Positions 43,902-52,603 are shown, numbered from the stretch's first letter. The stretch is DNA of 64,000 bases from Paenibacillus spongiae (GCF_024734895.1 NZ_CP091430.1:3428501-3492500); one strand, 5' to 3'. Made by a program: numbers and translations. Notes: a model not told the origin generated them from the letters alone.

Positions 43902-44882
43902 ATGGATGAGCGTTTAAAATATGCACCGTGCGGTTATGTTTCCATTACACATGAAGGAATTGTTATCGATGCAAACCATACATTCCTGGATAAGATGGGA
44001 TATCAGCTGGAGGATCTGGTACAGAAGCATATCGAATCGATCATGTCGACGGCCAACAAACTGATCTTTCATTCGTACTTTTACCCGTTTATTAATCTGA
44101 ATGGACTTGTAGAAGAGTTGTTCATCAGTTTAAAAGATTCCAAAGGACAGCCGATTCCTTACATCTTAAATGGGAGACGGTATGAGAATGCTGGCGTCGA
44201 GATCATCGATTGCGTATTGGTGCAGATGGGCAAACGGATCGATTATGAGCGAGAGCTCCGGTCGGCTAAGAAGCAAATTGAAGAAGCGTACTGGGAGAAG
44301 GATCAAGCACTGACGAAGCTCCAACAAATCCATGCGGAAATTGAACGGAAGCAAGCCGAGCTGATGGAGATTAACAAGATCTTAGTCGAGCTGTCCAATA
44401 CCGACAAGCTTACGGGATTAAAGAACAGAAGGTACTTTCAAGAGAAGCTGGAGGAGCAGATTGTCCAATACGGCAATACGCATGAGCCCTTCTCGGTATG
44501 TATTGTCGATATCGACCACTTTAAAAAAGTGAACGACACGTGGGGGCATCAGACCGGCGATGACGTACTGGAGAAGTTGGCGGAACGATTAACATCCCAA
44601 TCACGGAAGACGGATATTGTTGCCCGATATGGCGGGGAAGAGTTTGTGCTTATTTGGCCGAATCAGGATATAGCGGAGTCCAAGGCGAATGCCGAGAAAT
44701 TGAGGCAAACGGTAGCCGAATCGACTTGGCAAACGGGCAGCATCACGGTGAGTATAGGGATCGCGACGTTTACCGAGGCGGATTCCGATGCAACCGTATT
44801 GAAGAAAGCCGACCAAGCGCTTTATGCCTCCAAAGAAAACTGTCGAAATCGCGTCACGCACATTATGGATTTGAATCAATAG
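43902..44882 (+). CDS. PAS-coiled coil-GGDEF diguanylate cyclase
   Basis: 326 aa. PAS domain at residues about 5-115 (CGYVSITHEGIVIDANHTFLDKMGY), a long coiled coil (about 118-165), then a GGDEF domain with the active-site motif GGEEF near residue 245 (ARYGGEEFVLIWP) and DTLTGL-equivalent DKLTGLKNRRYF near 168. No RxxD inhibitory site is obvious. It should make c-di-GMP. In B. subtilis RsbQ pairs with RsbP, a PAS-coiled coil-PP2C phosphatase; here the PAS and coiled coil are joined to GGDEF instead. RBS AAAGGA nine bases before ATG 43902. Confidence 0.9.
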   Translation: MDERLKYAPCGYVSITHEGIVIDANHTFLDKMGYQLEDLVQKHIESIMSTANKLIFHSYFYPFINLNGLVEELFISLKDSKGQPIPYILNGRRYENAGVEIIDCVLVQMGKRIDYERELRSAKKQIEEAYWEKDQALTKLQQIHAEIERKQAELMEINKILVELSNTDKLTGLKNRRYFQEKLEEQIVQYGNTHEPFSVCIVDIDHFKKVNDTWGHQTGDDVLEKLAERLTSQSRKTDIVARYGGEEFVLIWPNQDIAESKANAEKLRQTVAESTWQTGSITVSIGIATFTEADSDATVLKKADQALYASKENCRNRVTHIMDLNQ

Positions 44883-44893
44883 GAGAAAAAGTG

Positions 44894-44917
44894 AGTCGGC
44901 TTCCAAGCCGGCTTATT
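44894..44917 (+). terminator. Terminator of the diguanylate cyclase gene
   Basis: Stem AGTCGGC/GCCGGCT with one G-T pair, 6-base loop, followed by TATTTT. Confidence 0.7.
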
Positions 44918-45092
44918 TTGGATCTTACGGTTCTTCCGTAAAGATTGTTACTATGCCCCCTTTCTGTTTTAACGAAAGGGAACGTATGTTTGCATTATGG
45001 GGATGGCTGCTTGAAAAAGGGAATTAATGTCGCACATATGACAAATACGGAAGAGAAAGCGATTGTTTGACTAACGGACACGATACTTGAAC

Positions 45093-45135
45093 AACATAAT
45101 AAAACCCGCCATTTATTGGCGGGTTTTATTATGTT
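45093..45135. terminator. Strong bidirectional terminator
   Basis: An 18-bp perfect stem (45093-45110 with 45118-45135) and 7-base loop; GC core GCGGG with A/T arms on both sides, so it works in both directions. Confidence 0.85.
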
Positions 45136-45201
45136 ACAGCGCATTTTTATAAAGAAACCATATTGTCGATAAGAGCCTTATATACACTGGACTAGGAGCA
45201 A

Positions 45202-46806
45202 CTAGAAGACATAGCTGAAAAACTTATCCGCATTGCTCAAGCTGGTCCAAATGTCGGGGCTTTCACCGCCTGCATACCAATATGCAAAGCCTGCAGCGGA
45301 ACCATCGACTGCCAATTTATACTTGGCGCTCAACGAACGTCCTTCTTCCACCCATATGGAGTGCCGAAATCCGCTCTGCGTGTAATTAACGGTATACTGT
45401 CCGAGGTAGGAATCCCATACTAGGCGCGAGGAAATAGAATGAATCCGGTCGTTTTGCTCAAGCAGCGACATGAACGATGTGGAGATGATTTCCCCTTGAC
45501 TGCTTAAGGTCCAATCTTTATTAAATAAAGGCAATCCGAGTATGACCTTACCATGAGGTACCGCGGCAAACAGACGGTCAAGGCCTTTCTTCACGAAAGG
45601 CAGCGAAGCGTTGGATCCGGCTTGAGGGCTTCCGCTATAATGTTCGTCGTAACCCATCAGAATGATATAGTCCGCAGACTTCCCAAGCGCGCGATAATCG
45701 AACGCCTCTGTCCAATCCGTTCCTAGATCCGGAGAAACATTAACCGCCAGGACAGCACCGACTCCATGAAGCTTCACGCTTAATTCTTTCATGAAAGCCG
45801 TTAACGCCGAGCGATCTTCTGGAGCGACATTCTCGAAGTCGATGTCCAGCCCATCCAAACTGTATTTCTTGACAAGTCCCGTTAGATTGTTAATTGCAGC
45901 AGTCCTTAACGAAGAGTCCGATAACATAAGATGCGTAAGGCGGGCATCGCTTCGATTGCCGACCATCGCCCATACCTTCTTGTTGTACTTCTTCGCCCAA
46001 GTGATAAGCGAACGATCCGTCCCATCTGTTATAGTGCCCGATTCCGCCAGGAAATACCACCGCGGGGACAATGTATTGACATTGGATTGTAAAATCGTAC
46101 GTTCATACTGTTCGGTCGTCTGGTTGTACTGCCATCCCAGTTGTACTTTGGGGCGCGCCTTGGATTTAAGCGCTGCAGCCCATTTATCGTTCTGCAGGAC
46201 GCGATCAATCATGACGGCCGTTTCCTGCCGGGTTATTGGAGCCTTCGGATGAAACCTTCCGTTATCGTCGCCTTTCACCAAACCTAGCCTCTGCGCTGAA
46301 GCGACTGAAGGTTCAGCCCATGCGGCGATTAGGCTAGTATCGACAAAATCCGCTGCATGAGTATTATCGGCAGCGGATTGTTTCATTGCGCGTATGATAA
46401 GTACTGCAGCCTCTTGCCTTGTTACCTGCTTCTCGGGAGCGAATTTGCTTGCGCTTATGCCTTCCGCCAAGCCAAGCTGTACCGCGGCTTGAATCCAGCC
46501 ATAATACCACGCGTTCTTCGATACATCTGTGAACGAACTGAGGGAACTGTTCACATACTGAAGACCAAGCAGCCTATTAAGTATGGTTACGAATTCCGCG
46601 CGGGAGATCGGTTTGGTCGGTGAGAAGGTTGTAGCCGTCGTGCCTGTTATAATATTTTTCTCGTATAAACGAATGATTTCTTTCTTCGCAAAGCTTCCCG
46701 ATATATCGTTGAAAGGCGATGCGCTGCCTGCCGAGACTGGCTGCAGGATACTGCCAGCCAAGCACAGCGAAACGATCGCCGATACTGTCGTTCGAATCCA
46801 ATTCAC
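45202..46806 (-). CDS. SLH-domain glycoside hydrolase family 18 protein
   Basis: 534 aa from GTG 46806, chosen because AAGGAG lies just upstream; the open frame runs 23 codons further with no site. Sec signal peptide (TTVSAIVSLCLAGSILQPVSAGSA), then three SLH repeats (about 30-200; e.g. FSPTKPISRAEFVTILNRLLG) that attach it to cell wall pyruvylated polymer. The GH18 domain spans about 215-530, with the catalytic motif DGLDIDFENV near residue 330 and MGYDEHYSG near 395. It resembles spore/peptidoglycan glucosaminidases of the SleL/YdhD type. Confidence 0.88.
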   Translation of the reverse strand: MNWIRTTVSAIVSLCLAGSILQPVSAGSASPFNDISGSFAKKEIIRLYEKNIITGTTATTFSPTKPISRAEFVTILNRLLGLQYVNSSLSSFTDVSKNAWYYGWIQAAVQLGLAEGISASKFAPEKQVTRQEAAVLIIRAMKQSAADNTHAADFVDTSLIAAWAEPSVASAQRLGLVKGDDNGRFHPKAPITRQETAVMIDRVLQNDKWAAALKSKARPKVQLGWQYNQTTEQYERTILQSNVNTLSPRWYFLAESGTITDGTDRSLITWAKKYNKKVWAMVGNRSDARLTHLMLSDSSLRTAAINNLTGLVKKYSLDGLDIDFENVAPEDRSALTAFMKELSVKLHGVGAVLAVNVSPDLGTDWTEAFDYRALGKSADYIILMGYDEHYSGSPQAGSNASLPFVKKGLDRLFAAVPHGKVILGLPLFNKDWTLSSQGEIISTSFMSLLEQNDRIHSISSRLVWDSYLGQYTVNYTQSGFRHSIWVEEGRSLSAKYKLAVDGSAAGFAYWYAGGESPDIWTSLSNADKFFSYVF

Positions 46807-47284
46807 TACTATTCTCCTTCTGGTCGGTAGAGACCCTAACTTTTCTATCTTATCAAAGAACCTTCTACCGCTCATGGATAAAATATTGGAAATTGAAAAA
46901 AGGAGCCACCAAAAGCAGCCTTTGCTGCTAAAGGTACGCTCCTTTTTTCAGGAATGTCCACCCGATCGATTATTGTTCGCTGCGTATATTCGTGTCAACG
47001 TTATTTTCTTCAATGAATAGAATGTTATATCATGCCTTTCAGAACGCGTTCCATCCGCAATCGATTGTCGATGATTGGAACGAAATCAGACACCGGATAC
47101 GATTTTCAAACTAAAATGTCATTGCATGTTGAAATCAATCAAATTAGACAAAAAGATGAAATAATGGAAACTATAGGGCAATATTTCCGTATCAGTATTT
47201 TATTTAAAACCTTATCGTGCAGCGGCTGCGCAAGACATCCGTACAAACTAGCTTTTCCTATCGGGGGTAGAGGAGGTACACGTA
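46807..47284. other. Divergent intergenic region with an unexplained hairpin
   Basis: Contains the hairpin described at 46896-46948. A possible 86-residue frame at 47032-47292 overlaps the next gene and looks non-coding. GAGGAGGT just before 47285 is the ribosome site of the next gene. Confidence 0.4.
46896..46948. terminator. Terminator-like hairpin without an obvious upstream gene
   Basis: An 11-bp perfect outer stem AAAAAAGGAGC/GCTCCTTTTTT with an inner GCAGC/GCTGC stem, T run on either strand. On the minus strand it lies about 90 bases before the GH18 gene start, where it could act as a leader attenuator. Confidence 0.55.
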
Positions 47285-48022
47285 TTGAATGATTCAAAAT
47301 ACATAAAACTTCTTGGAATTATTATTGGCGTAGCGGTTGTGAATATCGCAGTGTTTTCTCCGGGATTTATAGGCGTGGCGATCGGCGGGAATGCACTCAC
47401 AACAGCTTTTGGAGTAACACTGCTATTCGCCAGTGCGCTGGTGCTGCTTTACGGGAGTTATGCTTTACTGTTCAAGGCACCCGTTGTTCTGCCTGTCAGA
47501 CAAATCAAATCGCACGACGACTTCGTGGAGGCACTGACTCGCTACAGACGCATTAAAGCGCTGGCAGATGATATGACGCTCGCCTTAGAACAGCTGGATC
47601 GGATGAGCAAGAGGAAGGAGACTTTGTTCAATGTGCTCCATCAAAGATTCGATACGACGGAGTTAAGCTACCAGAAATTCGCTTCCGTCACTCTGGAGGT
47701 AGAGAAATTATTCCACCTCAATGTCAGGAGCATTCTGAATCGGCTTCAGGTTTTTGATGAGTCGGAGTTCGATCATGTAGTGAATCATAAGTCATCACGC
47801 TTCTCGGGGAAGCTTCTTCAAGAAAAAATAAACGTGTATAACGAGTTCCTGTCTTTCATGAAAAGCTCGCTTGGTACGAACGAGGAGATCCTATTAAAAA
47901 TAGATAAGCTGCTGTTGGAGATATCCCGTTTAGACAGTTTTGAACCGGGAGATATTGAGAAGATGCCTTGCATGCAGGAGATAGATTCGTTAATAAAGCA
48001 AACCAAATATTATAAACATTGA
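47285..48022 (+). CDS. Membrane protein with C-terminal helical domain (XpaC-like position)
   Basis: 245 aa. TTG 47285 behind GAGGAGGT. Two membrane spans at residues about 8-28 and 40-62, then an entirely helical, charged domain (about 75-245). I do not recognise a named domain with confidence, but the topology and its place before TelA recall XpaC-type partners of TelA. It is 12 bases before the VWA gene and surely co-transcribed. It may be an inner-membrane anchor of the VWA-TelA complex. Confidence 0.75.
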   Translation: MNDSKYIKLLGIIIGVAVVNIAVFSPGFIGVAIGGNALTTAFGVTLLFASALVLLYGSYALLFKAPVVLPVRQIKSHDDFVEALTRYRRIKALADDMTLALEQLDRMSKRKETLFNVLHQRFDTTELSYQKFASVTLEVEKLFHLNVRSILNRLQVFDESEFDHVVNHKSSRFSGKLLQEKINVYNEFLSFMKSSLGTNEEILLKIDKLLLEISRLDSFEPGDIEKMPCMQEIDSLIKQTKYYKH

Positions 48023-48034
48023 GAGGTGCAAACA

Positions 48035-49723
48035 ATGGCAAAGCAGAGCAAGGTTTTCCTCCTATTCATTATTCTCGTTGCATTCGTGTTCGCACTCGTA
48101 TATTTCGGAATAAATCTGACTTCTAACTGGGGGAAAACGAAATCGCAGGTAGCTTCGGAAGACGCCGATAAGCAGTTAAGCGAGCTTTACTCCGATATCT
48201 CGATTACGACTGCCGAACCGGTGAAGGGTCAGATCGACCTTAATCCAGCAGACGTGGCGGAGTCGCTGCCGGATATCGCTAAATTCCCGATAACCGTTGA
48301 CAACACCACGGATCAATATGTAGAGGTATTCTCTTCTACCGAGAAATCGGGCACGGGAGTCGACGGGTGGTTGACAGAGGTAGCAAACGAATTTAACAAG
48401 GCGAATATCGTTATTAACGGGAAGCCCGCTTCTGTGAAAATTCGGAATATCGCTTCCGGCACAGCTGCAGATTATATTAAATCCGGCAAATATGTCCCTG
48501 ACGCCTTCACGCCTTCGAACGAATTATGGGGTGAAATGGTAAAGGCGAGCGGCGTTAAGACCGCGCTTATATCGAAGCGGCTTGTTGGAAACGTCCCTGG
48601 CATTGTTATAGTCAAGGCGAAGTACGATGCCCTGGTAGACACCTACGGGGCGGTGAATGTCAAGACCGTTACGGAAGCATTAGCCAATAACGAGTTCGCT
48701 ATGGGATACACGGATCCTTTCGCCAGCTCCACCGGGCTAAACTTTCTTGTAACTGCCCTCAATACGTTCGATAGCGCGAATATTTTGGGTGACCAGGCCG
48801 TTCAAGGGTTTGAAAAGTTTCAAGCCAATGTGCCGTTCATTGCATCGACTACCATACAAATGCGAGACGCGGCGAAGTCCGGTATGCTTGACGGGTTTGT
48901 GCTGGAGTACCAAACCTACGTCAATGCGGCCGACTTAAAGAATGGTTATGTGTTCACTCCCTTTGGTGTAAGGCATGACAGTCCGCTGTACGCGTTAGGC
49001 GATGTGCCCGCTGAGAAGTTAGAGATCATAAAGAAGTTTGCCGAGTTTGTCGAGCAAGGCGAATATCAGACGCTGGCAAAGAAGAACGGCTTCAATAATC
49101 TTGACGACTATAAGGCGGAGCTAGAAGCTATCGATGGCAGTCTACTGTCTGCCGCGCAGAAGCTGTGGAAAGAAAAGAAGAACGGAAATAAACCGATAGC
49201 GGCCGTGTTCGTAACCGATGTTTCCGGAAGTATGGCGGGTGAACCCCTGAACCGCTTGAAAGAGTCGTTATTGAAAGGCCAGAAGTTTCTGGGGAAGGAG
49301 AACAGTATCGGTCTCGTTTCCTATTCCGATGATGTAACGATTAATCTTCCTATCGGGAAATACGATACGAATCAGCAGTCCATGTTTGTGGGGGCGGTGA
49401 ACAACCTTCAAGCCAGCGGAGGTACGGCTACTTTCGATGGAATCTTAGTGGCGTTGAAAATGCTTCGAGATGAGGCAGCCCTTCATCCCGATAGCAGACC
49501 GATCATCTTTGTCCTAAGTGATGGCGAGACGAATGAGGGTTATTCGCTTAAAGATATTAAAGGATTAATCGAGAACTACAAGGTTCCGATCTACACGATC
49601 GGATACAATGCCAATATTCAAGCGCTTCAAAGTATTTCGAGTATCAATGAGGCCGCCAGTATCAATGCAGATACGGATGATGTTGTCTACAAAATCGGGA
49701 ACTTGTTTAACGTTCAGATGTAA
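48035..49723 (+). CDS. Membrane-anchored protein with substrate-binding-like and VWA domains
   Basis: 562 aa from ATG 48035 (GAGAGGTG seven bases upstream). One N-terminal membrane anchor (VFLLFIILVAFVFALVYFG). Residues about 90-370 resemble a periplasmic-binding protein fold (ITVDNTTDQYVEVFSSTEKSG; AMGYTDPFASSTGLNFL). Residues about 390-560 form a VWA domain with a full MIDAS: DVSGSMAG, the Thr in SGGTATFDG, and the Asp in LSDGETNEG. It probably acts outside the membrane in metal- or stress-linked complex assembly with the downstream TelA protein. Confidence 0.85.
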   Translation: MAKQSKVFLLFIILVAFVFALVYFGINLTSNWGKTKSQVASEDADKQLSELYSDISITTAEPVKGQIDLNPADVAESLPDIAKFPITVDNTTDQYVEVFSSTEKSGTGVDGWLTEVANEFNKANIVINGKPASVKIRNIASGTAADYIKSGKYVPDAFTPSNELWGEMVKASGVKTALISKRLVGNVPGIVIVKAKYDALVDTYGAVNVKTVTEALANNEFAMGYTDPFASSTGLNFLVTALNTFDSANILGDQAVQGFEKFQANVPFIASTTIQMRDAAKSGMLDGFVLEYQTYVNAADLKNGYVFTPFGVRHDSPLYALGDVPAEKLEIIKKFAEFVEQGEYQTLAKKNGFNNLDDYKAELEAIDGSLLSAAQKLWKEKKNGNKPIAAVFVTDVSGSMAGEPLNRLKESLLKGQKFLGKENSIGLVSYSDDVTINLPIGKYDTNQQSMFVGAVNNLQASGGTATFDGILVALKMLRDEAALHPDSRPIIFVLSDGETNEGYSLKDIKGLIENYKVPIYTIGYNANIQALQSISSINEAASINADTDDVVYKIGNLFNVQM

Positions 49724-49744
49724 TTGAAACCGGGGAGGAATACC

Positions 49745-50884
49745 ATGTCATTCACAATGGAAGTGCCCAGCCAGGAAGAGATCAAGGTTGCGATCGAAGA
49801 GCAGGTTAAACCCGTTCCCGAAGAGGTGGTGAAGCTTAAAGAAGCCGCGGAGAGCAATGTAGCAGCGATCATGGAACTGGATATCGAGTCGCTTGAGAAG
49901 CGTAAAGAAATACTGCAGTCTATCGATGCTTATGGGATTCATACAATGAAATCATCTTCGGATAAAAACGCTCTGCTGCAGGTTTCGGTGGGGAATCTCT
50001 CCAAAACGGGTGATGATGGGGGGCAGGTAGCCAAGGGTCTCGCGGAGCTGCATAAGCAGCTCAAGGATTTGGATCCAAGCGTAGTCGACTTTGCTAAGAG
50101 AGGTTTCCTTGGCAAGTTATTCAATCCGCTCCGCGCTTACTTTCTCAAATATGAAAAGGCTGATGCAGTTATTGCGGATATCGTTGTTTCTCTAGATAAG
50201 GGGAAGATCACCCTCAAGAACGACAACACGACGCTGGAGATTGAACAGCAGTCGCTCCGGGATTTGACGAAAAAGCTTCAGAAGGAAATTCAGCTCGGTG
50301 TACTAATGGATGAGTCAATCGAATCGCAGATCGAAACGGCGAAACTGCGTAACGAAGACACTGACAAGATCCGATTCATCACCGAAGAAGTATTGTTTCC
50401 TCTACGGCAGAGGGTAATGGACTTGCAGCAAATGTTAGTTGTCAACCAGCAGGGAATCATGGCAATCGAAGTGGTCATCAGGAATAATAAAGAATTGATT
50501 CGAGGGGTAGACCGGGCCAAGAATGTTACGATATCGGCGTTGAAGATTTCCGTAACGGTTGCAAGTGCTCTCTATAATCAGAAGATCGTTCTGAGAAAGA
50601 TCGAGCTCTTAAACCAAACCACGAATGAACTGATCGCCGGCACATCCAGAATGTTGAAGAATCAAGGGGCTGAGATCCACAAGCAATCGCTTGAAACGAG
50701 CATTTCAGTAGAGACGCTCAAAGAAGCCTTTACGGACGTATTGTCGGCACTGGATTCGATCAGTACTTATAAACAGGAAGCATTGCCGAGAATGCGTGAA
50801 ACGATCACGCAGTTCCGGGAGTTGGCAGATGTTGGCGAGCAGCAAATTCTGCGTCTGGAGAAAGGTCATAAGTTAGGGCTGTAA
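49745..50884 (+). CDS. telA: TelA-family (toxic anion resistance) protein
   Basis: 379 aa, helical throughout, with no signal or membrane segment. ATG 49745 six bases after GGGGAGGA. Matching TelA/KlaA features include VVDFAKRGFLGKLFNPLRAYFLKYEKADAVI near residue 105 and the long coiled-coil second half (VIRNNKELIRGVDRAKNVTISAL near 240). TelA proteins occur with VWA and XpaC-type partners and are linked to resistance to tellurite and cell-envelope stress. It is third in a clear operon, ending in a terminator at 50958. Confidence 0.88.
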   Translation: MSFTMEVPSQEEIKVAIEEQVKPVPEEVVKLKEAAESNVAAIMELDIESLEKRKEILQSIDAYGIHTMKSSSDKNALLQVSVGNLSKTGDDGGQVAKGLAELHKQLKDLDPSVVDFAKRGFLGKLFNPLRAYFLKYEKADAVIADIVVSLDKGKITLKNDNTTLEIEQQSLRDLTKKLQKEIQLGVLMDESIESQIETAKLRNEDTDKIRFITEEVLFPLRQRVMDLQQMLVVNQQGIMAIEVVIRNNKELIRGVDRAKNVTISALKISVTVASALYNQKIVLRKIELLNQTTNELIAGTSRMLKNQGAEIHKQSLETSISVETLKEAFTDVLSALDSISTYKQEALPRMRETITQFRELADVGEQQILRLEKGHKLGL

Positions 50885-50957
50885 TATGTACACATGATCG
50901 GATAACGATTAATGGCATTAATGAAATACAGCTGAATCGAAAACTCGTTATGTGGGA

Positions 50958-50991
50958 ATAAAGAGAGCCTAGCCGCGATCAGGCTCTCTTT
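50958..50991 (+). terminator. Terminator of the VWA-TelA operon
   Basis: A 12-bp perfect stem TAAAGAGAGCCT/AGGCTCTCTTTA with a 10-base loop, followed by a T-rich stretch. Confidence 0.85.
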
Positions 50992-51016
50992 ATATTTCAC
51001 TGAAAAGGCCATTCGT

Positions 51017-51044
51017 GGACATCCGTTGAACGTGACGGATGTCC
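51017..51044. repeat. Perfect inverted repeat GGACATCCGT/ACGGATGTCC
   Basis: 10-bp arms around an 8-base spacer, followed by AATTTCTTTCC on the plus strand. It could be a second terminator or a protein-binding site. Confidence 0.5.
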
Positions 51045-51218
51045 AATTTCTTTCCTGTTCAAAATCAACAAGCTGAATTAATTACTGCTCCCAATGACGA
51101 AGCGACTTAGACAGATTGATTGAAGACTTGGAACATGGTAGTCTGATCATGAGGCAGCTTAATGCCGTGTAACGATACTTCTACAAATGAGTTTATTGCT
51201 GAGAGGAGCGAAACGTAA

Positions 51219-51497
51219 ATGTCATTGATTTATACATACAATAAGAAGGTTATACAAATTGAGGAAACAAAGAACGAATCGGATTTTGAATTTGATATCA
51301 AATTTATTGAGGATAAATACATGGCAGGGATGAAGCAGATTCAGAAGGGCTTTGAAGAGAATAAAGTATACACCGATGTCTTATTCTATCCTTACGACAG
51401 TCATCACTACAGAATTATCGTACGTCAAGATTACTATGTGGATTTTGTTTTGGCGTTATTGAAACATCAACTATTAGTTAGCGTGGAGTGGAGTTAG
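51219..51497 (+). CDS. Small hypothetical protein
   Basis: 92 aa, with no signal peptide or membrane span. GAGAGGAG lies before ATG 51219, so it is likely translated. It is rich in Lys, Glu and Tyr and ends in a strand-helix-strand pattern (VLFYPYDSHHYRIIVRQDYY, then FVLALLKHQLLVSVEWS). I do not recognise the family. It precedes the BusR-like regulator by 49 bases and may be in the same operon. Confidence 0.65.
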   Translation: MSLIYTYNKKVIQIEETKNESDFEFDIKFIEDKYMAGMKQIQKGFEENKVYTDVLFYPYDSHHYRIIVRQDYYVDFVLALLKHQLLVSVEWS

Positions 51498-51546
51498 TCT
51501 TGGCTCGAAAAATAGTAAATCACACGATAAGGGGAAAGACGAATCG

Positions 51547-52173
51547 ATGCCGGAAACAGAAAAGGCAGGCTATAAATCGATAGCTCTTGATATCGCACAA
51601 AGAATCGTAAGCGGAGAATTTCTTGTATCCAGTAAGATTTCAGGACGTTCACTCCTGGCAGGGCAGTACCATGTATCTCCCGAAACCATTCGTAAAGCCA
51701 TTGGATTATTGAGGGAAGAGAATATCGTATCCGTCTCTCAAGGGAAAGAAATCACCGTCTTGTCTAGTCACAACGCTTATGAATATATAACGAAACACGA
51801 TTATTTGAAATCCGTGTATTCCCTTAAACAAAATTTGCAGCTCTTGCTTCAGGAAAAACTAGCCATAGATCAGAAATTTGAATCACTCCTTACGGAGATT
51901 ATTGATGCTTCTGACCGGTTGCAAAATCTTAAACCGTATAATCCCATCGATCTAAAAATATCACCGCATTCACATGTGGTAGGGCAAACGATCGGCAATC
52001 TGCAATTTTGGCAAAATACGGGTGCTACCATTATCGCGCTGCGTAGGGGAACGCATGTCTCCATCTCGCCGGGACCGCATGTTGTGTTAAGAGAAGACGA
52101 TATTCTGGTTGTTGTTGGAGATGAGAAAATTTTTGAAGTGACAGGGCAATTCATAAATAAGCCTCGAATATAA
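51547..52173 (+). CDS. GntR-HTH/RCK_C regulator, BusR-like c-di-AMP sensor
   Basis: 208 aa. GntR-type winged helix at residues about 5-75 (GRSLLAGQYHVSPETIRKAIGLLREENIVSV), a helical/coiled region about 88-130 (KQNLQLLLQEKLAIDQKFESLL), and a TrkA-C (RCK_C) domain about 135-205 (SHVVGQTIGNLQFWQNTGATIIALRRG, then LREDDILVVVGDEKIFEVTGQF). This is the domain order and length of lactococcal/streptococcal BusR, which binds c-di-AMP through RCK_C and represses an osmolyte importer. Here it lies just before compatible-solute genes, so the same logic is likely. Ligand binding is inferred from family only. Confidence 0.8.
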   Translation: MPETEKAGYKSIALDIAQRIVSGEFLVSSKISGRSLLAGQYHVSPETIRKAIGLLREENIVSVSQGKEITVLSSHNAYEYITKHDYLKSVYSLKQNLQLLLQEKLAIDQKFESLLTEIIDASDRLQNLKPYNPIDLKISPHSHVVGQTIGNLQFWQNTGATIIALRRGTHVSISPGPHVVLREDDILVVVGDEKIFEVTGQFINKPRI

Positions 52174-52307
52174 TCAAAATCAATGGAGCGGCAGGGGAGG
52201 AGTCCCTTGTCTATTTTTTATTCCCTTTTCTTTCGCTCAACTAGTGCATGGTTAGCATTATTAATGTTTACTATTAATTTACAAACAACTTCAATATTAT
52301 CAATAGG

Positions 52308-52336
52308 TTGTCAGAAGGAGAGGGATCTGTTATAGT
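52308..52336 (+). promoter_or_regulatory. Sigma-A promoter of the riboswitch-kamA transcript
   Basis: TTGTCA (52308-52313), 17-base spacer, TATAGT (52331-52336). Confidence 0.7.
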
Positions 52337-52376
52337 TTAATTAGTCCATTTGAAGTTCTTGCTAGTACAATTTCAT

Positions 52377-52570
52377 ATCGAACTGCTTAATTTCCGATAT
52401 TCCGGAAAGCGGGGGACCCATTATCAGGGGCGAATCGATCCATGAGGATCGTAGGGAACCATCTATCCCGAGTCCGTCAGCTAACCTCGTCAGCCTTAGA
52501 TGGGTCATTATTCTCTGTAGAGCGATAAACTCTGCTTGTTTCTTGACCCGTGTTAATGGGTCTTTTTTTG
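52377..52570 (+). ncRNA. ydaO/yuaA-type cyclic-di-AMP riboswitch with terminator
   Basis: The leader carries the hallmark blocks of the ydaO/yuaA motif in order: GCTTAAT (52384), AGCGGGGGACCCA (52408-52420), GGGGCGAATC (52427-52436), GTAGGGAACC (52451-52460) and CCGTCAGCTAACCTCGT (52474-52490). Downstream, GACCC (52545-52549) can pair either with the upstream GGGTC (52502-52506) or with GGGTC (52558-52562), which forms a terminator stem followed by seven T. These are natural antiterminator and terminator alternatives. Known members turn off expression when c-di-AMP is bound. It controls the aminomutase gene at 52604. Confidence 0.88.
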
Positions 52571-52603
52571 TTGTCATAATACATTTTGAAGGAGGAGGTT
52601 CTT

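Larger units (their letters stand above)
44883..45201. other. Intergenic region between convergent genes
   Basis: Contains a terminator at 44894-44917, a smaller hairpin CCCTTTC/GAAAGGG near 44959-44982, and the strong bidirectional terminator at 45093-45135. No gene is seen. Confidence 0.5.
50885..51218. other. Intergenic region with two hairpins
   Basis: Contains the terminator 50958-50991 and a second perfect inverted repeat at 51017-51044. The remaining 170 bases should hold the promoter of the next gene; no site stands out. Confidence 0.5.

Noticed and set aside
47032..47292. 86-residue open frame before the membrane protein gene
   Set aside because: No ribosome site, mixed composition, and its end overlaps the real start region of the next gene.
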